Below are positions 12,861-20,337 of a stretch of 22,026 nucleotides of DNA, piece after piece. The DNA is from Candidatus Saccharimonadota bacterium (GTDB taxonomy: Bacteria; Patescibacteriota; Saccharimonadia; Saccharimonadales; Saccharimonadaceae). The position numbers and the translations under genes are program-made. Location: NCBI GenBank assembly GCA_030528815.1, contig JAUMYE010000003.1, positions 1 through 22,026 of the forward strand, written 5' to 3'. The notes under the pieces are model-generated. The model was not told where the DNA came from, searched no databases, and worked only from the letters and a program-made list of their open reading frames with translations. Each line of letters opens with the position of its first letter. The first letter of the stretch is position 1.

Positions 12861-15208
12861 TATTTCTTTCCGACAGCAGCTTTCGCCTTAGATTTCTTAC
12901 ATTCGCGCTCTACCTTGGTCTTTACATCATACTGACCAACAGCAACATTGTGCTTTACGCGAGCCTTTTCCTCTGCCTTTTTACCGTCATTCCAGCGTTC
13001 GAGAGAGCCGACTAGGTAGCCAGTGATGCGGCGTAGGCGTTCGAAGCCAAATTCTCCATCGGTTTCATGGCGGCCACAACCTGGGCAAGTTTCACCCTTG
13101 ATGATACCGGAGTAGCCACAAACAGGGTCGCGGTCGACTGGGTGATTAACTGAACCATAACCAATGCCAGCCTCCTTCATATGGCGAATAACAGCTTCGA
13201 AAGCTTCGATGTTTTCGCTTGGGTCACCATCCATCTCAATGTAGGTGATATGACCTGCGTTACAGAGGTTATGATATGGAGCCTCAATATCGATCTTTTC
13301 AAAGGCAGAGATTGGGTAGTATACAGGAACATGGAAGGAGTTCGTATAGAATTCGCGGTCAGTTACGCCCTTAATTTCGCCATAGTTCTTCTTATCCATT
13401 CTAGTAAAGCGACCAGATAGACCTTCTGCTGGAGTTGCGAGAAGTGAGAAATTGAGGTGGTTCTTCTTGCTATATTCGTCACACTTATCGCGCATGTGAC
13501 CAATGATATCTAGACCGAATTCTTGAGCTTCAGCAGATTCGCCATGGTGTTTGCCAATCATAGCAACTAGGGTTTCTGCGAGACCGATAAAGCCGATCGA
13601 GAGAGTGCCGTGCTTGATTACTTCGCGGAGAGTATCATTTGGATTTAGCTTTTCAGAGTTAAACCAGTTGCCCTGACCCATGAGGAATGGGAAGTTCTTA
13701 ACCTTTTGGTTAGCCTGGAATTCGAAGCGCTCTAGGAGCTGATCGCGACAGAGATCCATAAGATCGTCTAGTTCACGATAGAAACCATCCCAGTCTGCCT
13801 CCTTACGTTCGCCTAGTGCGATACCGTGTTTGATGCCGATACGGACAAGGTTAAGGCTCGTGAAGCTGTTATTACCACGGCTAACTGGAGTACCGTCGGA
13901 TTCTGGGAAGACGGAGCTCATAACACGAGTACGGCAGCCCATGGTTGCGATTTCTGTATGGTAATCACCTGGCTTGTAGTACTGAAGGTTGAATGGAGCA
14001 TCAATGAAGGTGAAGTTCGGGAATAGGCGCTTGCTGGAGACTTCCATACTGCGCTTGAAGAGATCGTAGTTTGGATCACCAGGATTGTAGTTTACGCCTT
14101 CCTTCACCTTGAAGATTGAAATTGGGAAGATTGGCGTCTCATGATGGCCAAGACCGTTTGCAGTAGCTTCTAGAAGCATCTTGGAGACTAGGCGACCACT
14201 TGGAGTAGTGTCTGTACCGAAGTTAATGCTTGTAAATGGAACCTGGGCACCTGCACGAGAATGCATTGTGTTTAGGTTGTGAATGAAGCCTTCCATTGCT
14301 TGGAGGGTCTGCTTTTCGGTATCTTCGTTAGCGTCTCTGACGACTGCTTCTGGGAGCTTGAGCTTCTTGATAGCTTTTTCGTCACCATAGCTTAAGTCTT
14401 CTGGGATAGTAACTTTTAGTTCTGTACCAGTGAAATCTTCAAATTTCTTGATGTTTTCGCTTAGACTCTTACGGAAAGTCTTATCTACGCTTGGAGCGAG
14501 AGCATAATCGAAGTTTGGAATAGATTGACCACCATGTTGTTCGTTCTGGTTTGCCTGAAGGATAATTGCACATAGGGCGGCTGCGGTACCGATAGACTGA
14601 GGCGTACGGAGGAAACCATGGCCAGTATTGAAACCATGTTCAAAGAGTTTTAGAGGGTCGGTCTGGCAGCAGGTAAGAGTACCGGTGGCTAGGAAATCTA
14701 GATCGTGAATATGAATATCGCCATTATCATGAGCGTAGCTAAAGCGTGGCTGCATAATGCAGACCTTGGCATATTCCTTCGAGCCTTCAGCACCAAACTG
14801 AAGCATTTTGCCCATGGCGGAGTTACCGTCAACGTTTGCATTGCCTCGCTTAACATCGGAATCCTCACTTGCATCAGCACCAGAAATCGTCTGGTAGATC
14901 TGCATAAGCTTGGACTTTGCCTCGCGCTTGCGGTTGCGCTCTGCGCGATATTCGATATATTCCTTTGCGGTCTTCTTGAAAGCGGACTGCATGAGAACCT
15001 TCTCAACGATATCCTGAATCTGCTCGACGCTAGGAATGCGAACTTTTACTTCTTCCTCGGCAACACGAAGCACCTTCTCGGTGATATTTGCTGCACGATC
15101 GTGGCCAAATTCGCCCGTGGCTGCACCTGCCTTAGCGATGGCTTCTGTTATTTTTTCTGGATTGAAAGCTCTGACTTTGCCATCACGCTTTCGAATTGAC
15201 TTAAACAT
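12860..15208 (-). CDS. nrdD: Class III anaerobic ribonucleoside-triphosphate reductase
   Basis: 782 aa from the ATG at 15208, chosen for GGAGG just upstream and the ATP-cone start MFKSIRKRDGKVRAF; an in-frame ATG at 15238 precedes that Shine-Dalgarno. It reduces NTPs to dNTPs without oxygen, using a glycyl radical. An N-terminal ATP-cone (about 1-95) provides allosteric control. TLTCCQTDPLKLF and GQSIPNFDYALAPS belong to the catalytic barrel, and the C-terminal RITGYL (Gly about 730) is the radical site. The zinc-site region reads DPVCGYSG...TCPGCGRHE: three Cys rather than the usual four, with Asp where the first Cys of a CxxC would be. It is followed by nrdG. Confidence 0.95.
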   Translation of the reverse strand: MFKSIRKRDGKVRAFNPEKITEAIAKAGAATGEFGHDRAANITEKVLRVAEEEVKVRIPSVEQIQDIVEKVLMQSAFKKTAKEYIEYRAERNRKREAKSKLMQIYQTISGADASEDSDVKRGNANVDGNSAMGKMLQFGAEGSKEYAKVCIMQPRFSYAHDNGDIHIHDLDFLATGTLTCCQTDPLKLFEHGFNTGHGFLRTPQSIGTAAALCAIILQANQNEQHGGQSIPNFDYALAPSVDKTFRKSLSENIKKFEDFTGTELKVTIPEDLSYGDEKAIKKLKLPEAVVRDANEDTEKQTLQAMEGFIHNLNTMHSRAGAQVPFTSINFGTDTTPSGRLVSKMLLEATANGLGHHETPIFPISIFKVKEGVNYNPGDPNYDLFKRSMEVSSKRLFPNFTFIDAPFNLQYYKPGDYHTEIATMGCRTRVMSSVFPESDGTPVSRGNNSFTSLNLVRIGIKHGIALGERKEADWDGFYRELDDLMDLCRDQLLERFEFQANQKVKNFPFLMGQGNWFNSEKLNPNDTLREVIKHGTLSIGFIGLAETLVAMIGKHHGESAEAQEFGLDIIGHMRDKCDEYSKKNHLNFSLLATPAEGLSGRFTRMDKKNYGEIKGVTDREFYTNSFHVPVYYPISAFEKIDIEAPYHNLCNAGHITYIEMDGDPSENIEAFEAVIRHMKEAGIGYGSVNHPVDRDPVCGYSGIIKGETCPGCGRHETDGEFGFERLRRITGYLVGSLERWNDGKKAEEKARVKHNVAVGQYDVKTKVERECKKSKAKAAVGKK

Positions 15209-15264
15209 ATTACCTCCGTATGTTTTTTCAATTTTCAATTTCTAATGAATTTTGTTATTCCAGC

Positions 15265-15280
15265 ACGCCATATGTAGTGT
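15265..15280. promoter_or_regulatory. NrdR-box-like site 1
   Basis: ACGCCATATGTAGTGT resembles the NrdR consensus (acaCTATATATAGtgt). Its start is 33 bp from that of site 2, about three helical turns, the usual spacing of NrdR box pairs. Confidence 0.65.
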
Positions 15281-15297
15281 GTGTTGAAATAATGGTA

Positions 15298-15313
15298 ACG
15301 CTATATGTGGAGC
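15298..15313. promoter_or_regulatory. NrdR-box-like site 2
   Basis: ACGCTATATGTGGAGC, a weaker match, paired with site 1 at 33 bp. Confidence 0.5.
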
Positions 15314-15373
15314 CCTGCAATACTGTTTGTAAATAATACAACGCCTAACAGATTGATGATTTTTTGGCTTCAG

Positions 15374-15389
15374 ACGCTATATATAGTGT
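15374..15389. promoter_or_regulatory. NrdR-box-like site 3 (best match)
   Basis: ACGCTATATATAGTGT fits the NrdR box almost perfectly. NrdR is the ATP/dATP-sensing repressor of ribonucleotide reductase operons. A degenerate partner, ACGCTATTTTTATTTT, lies 32 bp away at 15406-15421. Confidence 0.8.
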
Positions 15390-15466
15390 TTCCGCTTTTG
15401 CTTATACGCTATTTTTATTTTATAGTTTTTGTGTTTGCTAATGCGAACATAACACTATTTTAAGAC

Positions 15467-15496
15467 TAATCGATTACAAATGTAAATATCGATATT
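15467..15496. promoter_or_regulatory. Two ATCGAT-core palindromes upstream of HTH-murA
   Basis: TAATCGATTA (15467-15476) and AATATCGATATT (15485-15496) are perfect palindromes with centres 19 bp apart; the second covers the -35 region of the murA promoter. Possible operators for the XRE-type HTH of the downstream protein or another regulator. Confidence 0.45.
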
Positions 15497-15508
15497 CTAT
15501 GCATTTGG

Positions 15509-15517
15509 TGATATACT
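15509..15517 (+). promoter_or_regulatory. Extended -10 promoter of HTH-murA (leaderless)
   Basis: TGA-TATACT is followed by six bases and the ATG at 15524; there is no Shine-Dalgarno in between. Confidence 0.6.
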
Positions 15518-15523
15518 GTAGGC

Positions 15524-17065
15524 ATGAACGATATCGCAGATTTTATGGCACAAATTGGGCAAGATATTGCTAAGGCTCGCGAGCGCCGCAATATGACCCA
15601 GACTGAACTTGCTAAAAAGATTGGCACTAGTCAATCAGCGATCAACCGCATCGAGCACGGCAAACAGAATGCCTCTCTCGAGATAATTAGCAAGATTTCA
15701 AAGGCTTTAAATCAACAAATTGTCAGCATTAGCAATGGCTCTACTCAGAGCTATCGCATCCGTGGTGGCAATGCTTTGCATGGTTCCGCAAAGATTAACA
15801 CCTCTAAAAATGCCGCTGTAGGCCTTCTTTGCGCTAGCTTGCTCAACAAGGGTACTACTACTCTACATCACCTTGCGCATATCGAGGAAGTATATCGTAT
15901 TATCGAAGTCCTCAAATCTATTGGCGTAAAGGTCGTTTGGAACGAGAAGAATAACAGTCTAAAAATCACTCCGCCAGAGAAACTCGATATCGATAGCCTA
16001 GATAATGCTGCTGCACGTCGCACGCGCTCTGTCATTATGCTTATGGGCGTTCTCCTACATCATTTCGGTAGCTTCCGCTTGCCTTATGCTGGTGGTTGCT
16101 CGCTTGGTACTCGCACGGTCGGTCCACACCTTATGGCGCTTAGTCACTTTGGCCTAGAAGTTGACGCCAAGAGCGAATCCGGGTTCTACCTTGCTCGCGT
16201 AAATCCTATCAAGGACAGCGAGCGCAAAATTGTGCTTATTGAGCGTGGCGATACCGTCACAGAGAATGCCGTTATGGCTGCCGCTTTGACTCCTGGCATT
16301 ACCAGAATCGTTGGCGCTAGCCCGAACTACATGGTTCAGGACGTCTGCCGCTTTGTCGAGAAGCTTGGCGTTAAGATCGAAGGTATCGGTACTACAAATC
16401 TAACCATCCATGGCGTCGAAGAGATTAATACCAATGTAGACTTTACTCCTGGTGAAGACCCAATTGAGGCTATGAGCTTTATTGCAGCCGCAATCGCAAC
16501 CAAATCCGAGCTAGAAATTAAGCGCATCCCAATCGAGTTCCTCGAGATTGAATTCGAAGTTATGCGCAGCATGGGTCAGAAGATCGAAATTACCAAGGAA
16601 TACATCAGCGAGAATGGCTTTACAAAGCTTATCGACGCTACATTCTATCCATCTAAGCTCGTCGCTCCAGCCGACAAAATTCACCCAATGCCATTCCCTG
16701 GACTCAATATCGACAGCTTGCCATTCTTCTCTTTGATTGCCGCGCAAGCCGAAGGCCGCACAATGATTCATGACTGGGTATTCGAAAACCGCGCAATCTA
16801 TTCTACGGAACTTAATAATCTTAATGCCAAGGTCGAATTGCTCGATGCTCACCGCATCTTTATCTATGGCCCAACCAACTGGCGTCCAGCCGAGATGATG
16901 GCTCCATCTGCGCTTCGCCCAAGCGTTGTAATCATGCTCGCAATGCTCGCCGCACCTGGCACATCGATTATCCGCAACACCTACTCTATCGCACGCGGAT
17001 ACGAGAAATTCGCCGAACGCCTTTGCGAACTAGGCGCAGATATTGAACTACTCAGCGACATTTAA
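15524..17065 (+). CDS. murA: UDP-GlcNAc 1-carboxyvinyltransferase fused to an N-terminal XRE HTH domain
   Basis: 513 aa; MurA itself is about 420. Residues 1-75 are a clear Cro/C1-type HTH (DIAKARERRNMTQTELAKKI, GTSQSAINRIEHGKQNASLE). The rest is a MurA fold, which transfers enolpyruvate from PEP to UDP-GlcNAc, the first committed step of peptidoglycan synthesis. The substrate-loop KN pair is K95-N96 (TSKNAAVGLL). The catalytic Cys is C192 in AGGCSLGTRTVGPH, so the enzyme should be fosfomycin-sensitive. Further matches are FPGLNIDSLPF and FENR. The HTH suggests that the enzyme also binds DNA, perhaps its own promoter; this is inference. A short S51-like gene follows 18 bp downstream. Confidence 0.93.
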   Translation: MNDIADFMAQIGQDIAKARERRNMTQTELAKKIGTSQSAINRIEHGKQNASLEIISKISKALNQQIVSISNGSTQSYRIRGGNALHGSAKINTSKNAAVGLLCASLLNKGTTTLHHLAHIEEVYRIIEVLKSIGVKVVWNEKNNSLKITPPEKLDIDSLDNAAARRTRSVIMLMGVLLHHFGSFRLPYAGGCSLGTRTVGPHLMALSHFGLEVDAKSESGFYLARVNPIKDSERKIVLIERGDTVTENAVMAAALTPGITRIVGASPNYMVQDVCRFVEKLGVKIEGIGTTNLTIHGVEEINTNVDFTPGEDPIEAMSFIAAAIATKSELEIKRIPIEFLEIEFEVMRSMGQKIEITKEYISENGFTKLIDATFYPSKLVAPADKIHPMPFPGLNIDSLPFFSLIAAQAEGRTMIHDWVFENRAIYSTELNNLNAKVELLDAHRIFIYGPTNWRPAEMMAPSALRPSVVIMLAMLAAPGTSIIRNTYSIARGYEKFAERLCELGADIELLSDI

Positions 17066-17083
17066 TCTTTTAAGGAATCTATT

Positions 17084-17647
17084 ATGGACAAAAAACATAT
17101 TTTTCTAATTGGTGGCGGCGAAATCTCCGAACGCGAGACCGAAGCTATCGACAGAGCAGCCCTAGAAGCACGCCAAAAGACTGGCGCAATCGTCTTTATT
17201 GGTGCCGCCGCTGGCGACTCCGAGGGTTATTTCGAGTGCTTTAAAACTTATTACAGCACGCTCTGCGACAATAAAGATTTCGTATTTCTAAAATCTGACG
17301 CTTCGAGCGAAGAGGCAAGAAAAACCATCCTCGATGCAAGCCTAGTCTACTTAGGCGGTGGAGACACTCAGGTTCTTAAAGATACATTAGATAACTGGAA
17401 TGCAAAGCAAATCTTTGAAGACGCCATCGCATCTGGCACGATACTAGCCGGCATCTCTGCTGGCGCTTACGTGCTTGTTAATGATTGGTTCTACTACAAT
17501 AACGGAACAATCGAAACGGGCTCTGGCTATGGCCTGGCTCCGATTAACCTCGAATGTCATTCTACAGAAGAATCACGAAAAAGTATCGAGGCACAAACCG
17601 AAAAGGACTTTATTTCGCTCAAGAATTGCGAATACTATAGCTACTAA
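17084..17647 (+). CDS. Peptidase S51 (dipeptidase E)-like protein, short
   Basis: 187 aa. The class I glutamine-amidotransferase-like fold of the S51 family is visible: IFLIGGGEI at the start, FIGAAAGDSEGYF, VYLGGGDTQVL, and the nucleophile elbow AGISAGAY (Ser125); H158 in ECHSTEESR is a candidate catalytic His. Known members cleave Asp-X dipeptides or cyanophycin dipeptides. It is about 40 residues shorter than typical PepE (~230) and ends soon after the His region, so it is a reduced variant or C-terminally truncated. AAGGA lies 7 nt before the ATG. It is probably co-transcribed with HTH-murA and ends just before a strong terminator. Confidence 0.85.
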   Translation: MDKKHIFLIGGGEISERETEAIDRAALEARQKTGAIVFIGAAAGDSEGYFECFKTYYSTLCDNKDFVFLKSDASSEEARKTILDASLVYLGGGDTQVLKDTLDNWNAKQIFEDAIASGTILAGISAGAYVLVNDWFYYNNGTIETGSGYGLAPINLECHSTEESRKSIEAQTEKDFISLKNCEYYSY

Positions 17648-17666
17648 CCTAAACAAGGCATAAAAA

Positions 17667-17690
17667 ATACCCCGCATCGCTGCGGGGTAT
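17667..17690. terminator. Bidirectional terminator between the converging murA and proS units
   Basis: A perfect 10-bp stem ATACCCCGCA/TGCGGGGTAT with loop TCGC. The minus strand has a T6 run beyond the stem and the plus strand a shorter T-rich tail, so both converging transcripts can end here. Confidence 0.9.
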
Positions 17691-17713
17691 TTGCTTTAGA
17701 GAGATGGATAAGA

Positions 17714-19141
17714 TTAGTATGCCTTTGCGAAATAAGCAAACTTGCGAGCCGGCTTACCGCACCAAGCACACTTGCAGTGTTCGTCGATTGCGGTGTCATC
17801 AAGCGGCATATTGCGCGAGCTTGCACCAGTGGCTTCCTTGATCTGGAGTTCACACTCAGTCTCGTTGCACCACATCATCTCTGCCATGTCGCCGTCCTGA
17901 ATTGCCTGCTTCAGTGCGTCCTGAGAAGTAACCTTGCGCACCATGCGATTAAGCTGCTCCTTGGCAGCACTCAGCAAGCGCTCATGATACTCGTCTAGTT
18001 CGGCACGAATCACTTCGTCTGTCAGTTCGGACAATACACAGCTCTTTGCAACGCCATCACGGAGCTTAAGATCTACAGTATCTTCTGCGATTTCTTTTGC
18101 TCCGATTGCTACGCACATCGGAATGCCGCGCAGTTCGGAATCGTTATACTTAACGCCCGGACGCACATCTCTGAGGTCTGCCTTTGCACGCAGTCCAGCT
18201 TTTTTGAGCTTAGCCGCCAGGTCCTTGCAGTATTCGATAACCTTTTCGTCCTGGCTGACTGCCACAATCTGAACCTGAGTCGGAGCAATACGAGGCGGAA
18301 TCTTCAGACCCTTATCGTCACCATGAACCATGATGATAGCACCGATCAGGCGAGTAGATACACCCCAGCTTGTCATCTCGACGAAATGCTCAGCATTATC
18401 TTCGCCAACGAAGCATACATTAGCCATCTTGGAGAAGTTTGTGCCCAGATAGTGAATAGTGCCCATCTGCAGTGCTCTGCCATCCGGCATGAGACCTTCG
18501 ATGCTGTACGATTCAACCGCTCCGGCAAACTTCTCTTTTTCAGACTTTCTGCCCATAAGAGTCGGCACAGCAAGATAGTCCTCGCAGAAATCGTGGTAAA
18601 TAACCGTCATTTCTGCCACCTCTGCACGTGCTTCTTCTTCAGTTGCATGCGCAGTATGACCTTCCTGCCAGAAGAATTCTGATGTTCTCAGGAAGAGGCG
18701 AGGATGTTTTTCCCAACGCATAACATTTGCCCACTGATTAATCTTCAGCGGCAAATCACGATAGGAAGTAATCCAGCGCTTCATGCTCTCGTGAATGATA
18801 GTTTCGGATGTCGGTCTTACTACCAGAGGCTCCGGCAGCTTTTCGCCGCCCGCATGTGTTACAACCGCAATCTCAGGGCTAAAGCCCTCGACGTGTTCCT
18901 TCTCTCTTGAGAGATAGGAATACGGAATCAGCAGCGGGAAGCAAACGTTTTCTGCGCCATGGTCTTCGATCAGGGAATTAAGATTACCCTTGATGTTCTC
19001 CCAGATTGCGTTGCCGTAAGGCAGCATAACCATGCAGCCCTTTACCGGCGCATGTTCGGCGAGCTGAGCACGAGCCACGACTTCCTGATACCAGTCAGTC
19101 GGATTCTCGCTCAGCGACGGAAGTTTTTTGTACTTTGCCAT
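17714..19141 (-). CDS. proS: Prolyl-tRNA synthetase, archaeal/eukaryote type
   Basis: 475 aa, full length for the type-3 ProRS that charges tRNA-Pro. Motifs: the Pro-binding RPTSETIIHESM (TSE at 111-113), motif 2 MRWEKHPRLFLRTSEFFWQE (141-160), the loop GTIHYLGTNFSK, motif 3 TSWGVSTRLIGAIIM, the anticodon-binding domain (about 285-390) and the C-terminal zinc domain with HCKCAWCGKP ending in KAY, the family's characteristic C-terminal Tyr. It lacks the bacterial INS editing domain, as expected for this type. The ATG is 2 nt after the stop of the ProRS-like gene, whose last codons carry GGAGG. Last gene of the operon. It may be the housekeeping enzyme of the cell or a partner of the upstream genes. 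Confidence 0.95.
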   Translation of the reverse strand: MAKYKKLPSLSENPTDWYQEVVARAQLAEHAPVKGCMVMLPYGNAIWENIKGNLNSLIEDHGAENVCFPLLIPYSYLSREKEHVEGFSPEIAVVTHAGGEKLPEPLVVRPTSETIIHESMKRWITSYRDLPLKINQWANVMRWEKHPRLFLRTSEFFWQEGHTAHATEEEARAEVAEMTVIYHDFCEDYLAVPTLMGRKSEKEKFAGAVESYSIEGLMPDGRALQMGTIHYLGTNFSKMANVCFVGEDNAEHFVEMTSWGVSTRLIGAIIMVHGDDKGLKIPPRIAPTQVQIVAVSQDEKVIEYCKDLAAKLKKAGLRAKADLRDVRPGVKYNDSELRGIPMCVAIGAKEIAEDTVDLKLRDGVAKSCVLSELTDEVIRAELDEYHERLLSAAKEQLNRMVRKVTSQDALKQAIQDGDMAEMMWCNETECELQIKEATGASSRNMPLDDTAIDEHCKCAWCGKPARKFAYFAKAY

Positions 19142-19143
19142 TG

Positions 19144-20334
19144 TTATTCCTCCATTCTTTGCAGAAGTGCAGATAAGGATATCTCTTCCTTAATCCGCTC
19201 CTCGCGAAGTAGTTCAAATACACCAGCCGGCGTATTTTTGCCAAGTGTAATGCGAATAGGCGCACCGATAAGGTCGGCATCAATAAATTTTCGTCCAAGA
19301 CCACAATCTCGATCATCCAGAAGTATTCTGTGGCTAAAAGTCTGCATCTTGTCCGCCAATTCTGTAGCCTCGCTTAATCTTGCCTTATTCGATATGATCT
19401 GAACTTCAAATGGCGCTATGTTTTGCGGCCAAACAAAGCCGTTTCCACAGCGACATTTCTCTGCCAGAAGCTGCATACAGCGCGTTACGCCAATTCCCGC
19501 GATTGCCATATAGCTTTCGCTCTGAATTAAGCCTGCGCTCAGCATTCCTTTGGAAATAGAGTTGTTCAGATAGCTAACGTCACCCAGTTCTGCCGCATCA
19601 ATCTGCACAGTACCAGAATGACATGTTGGACAATAGTCTAACTTCGTACGATAATGCTGGCCGCACTGCGGACAAGAGTATACCTGGCACTGCTTCGATT
19701 CGGACTCAGTCCAATACGAATACAATGCACCCCGGTTCGCTTCATCCAGATCATTATCGAAAACCCGAAGAGCAAGTTTTGCATCGAAGCCTAGCTGTTT
19801 AAAAGCCGATTCGAGCAAACCTGCCAACTTTGGTATACCTTTATTCCTTACGTCATCAGCATCACTTCCAACATAGTAGAAATCCGCCAAACGAAATACG
19901 TTCGAACGGACCAATCCTGAAGTTGGGCGATACTCGTTTCGGAATCGCTCGCCAAGTGAGTATATAGCCAAGCTCTCGCCTGGCATTTTTACATCGGCAA
20001 GCTTCGTATAGACTTCTTCTGCGCTAGCGCCAAGAACGTAATCGACTGCATTATTTCCTTTAGTAAAGAACATGCATTCGCTAAAACGTTCCAGACGGCC
20101 AGAGCTTTCCCAGAGTTCACTGTTCTGTAAGGCTGGCGCACGCAGTTCATAAAAACCTGCCGATTGCGCCTCCTGATGAATAACAGACTCAATACTCCGA
20201 AGAAGCATCGTACCGAGTGGGAGCAGAACATAGAGTCCCGCCCCCTGCTTCAGTACATATCCCCCGGCATTGAGCAAATCAAGCGTCGTCGCCTCGTTTG
20301 GCGGACGTCTAGTGTACAGGATTGCCGGATTCAT
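19144..20334 (-). CDS. Reduced bacterial-type ProRS-like protein with zinc ribbon
   Basis: 396 aa, class II aminoacyl-tRNA synthetase of bacterial ProRS descent (E. coli ProRS is 572 aa). Motif 1 region GLYVLLPLGTMLLRSIESVI, motif 2 FRNEYRPTSGLVRSNVF (131-147) and motif 3 GIGVTR (280-285, Arg kept) are present, and the C-terminal anticodon-binding-like domain has IAPFEVQII, LLDDRDCGLG and DLIGAPIRITLG. The ~180-residue INS editing domain between motifs 2 and 3 is missing; in its place are Cys pairs C221/C224 and C235/C238 (plus C216), a zinc ribbon. A second Cys pair is C294/C296. The amino-acid-binding TxE loop reads GASAEE instead of GPTHEE. Activity is possible; the substrate may not be proline. 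GGAGG lies 8 nt before the ATG, in the last codons of the radical SAM gene. Confidence 0.88.
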   Translation of the reverse strand: MNPAILYTRRPPNEATTLDLLNAGGYVLKQGAGLYVLLPLGTMLLRSIESVIHQEAQSAGFYELRAPALQNSELWESSGRLERFSECMFFTKGNNAVDYVLGASAEEVYTKLADVKMPGESLAIYSLGERFRNEYRPTSGLVRSNVFRLADFYYVGSDADDVRNKGIPKLAGLLESAFKQLGFDAKLALRVFDNDLDEANRGALYSYWTESESKQCQVYSCPQCGQHYRTKLDYCPTCHSGTVQIDAAELGDVSYLNNSISKGMLSAGLIQSESYMAIAGIGVTRCMQLLAEKCRCGNGFVWPQNIAPFEVQIISNKARLSEATELADKMQTFSHRILLDDRDCGLGRKFIDADLIGAPIRITLGKNTPAGVFELLREERIKEEISLSALLQRMEE

Positions 20335-20337
20335 ATC

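Larger units (their letters stand above)
15209..15523. promoter_or_regulatory. Divergent control region between nrdD and HTH-murA
   Basis: This 315-bp space holds no gene I can support. The nrdD side contains the NrdR-like boxes and TTGTA-TTATT-TACAA (15329-15343), a possible operator or hairpin. The murA side contains two palindromes with ATCGAT cores and the murA promoter. A clear -35/-10 pair for nrdD could not be fixed. Confidence 0.6.
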
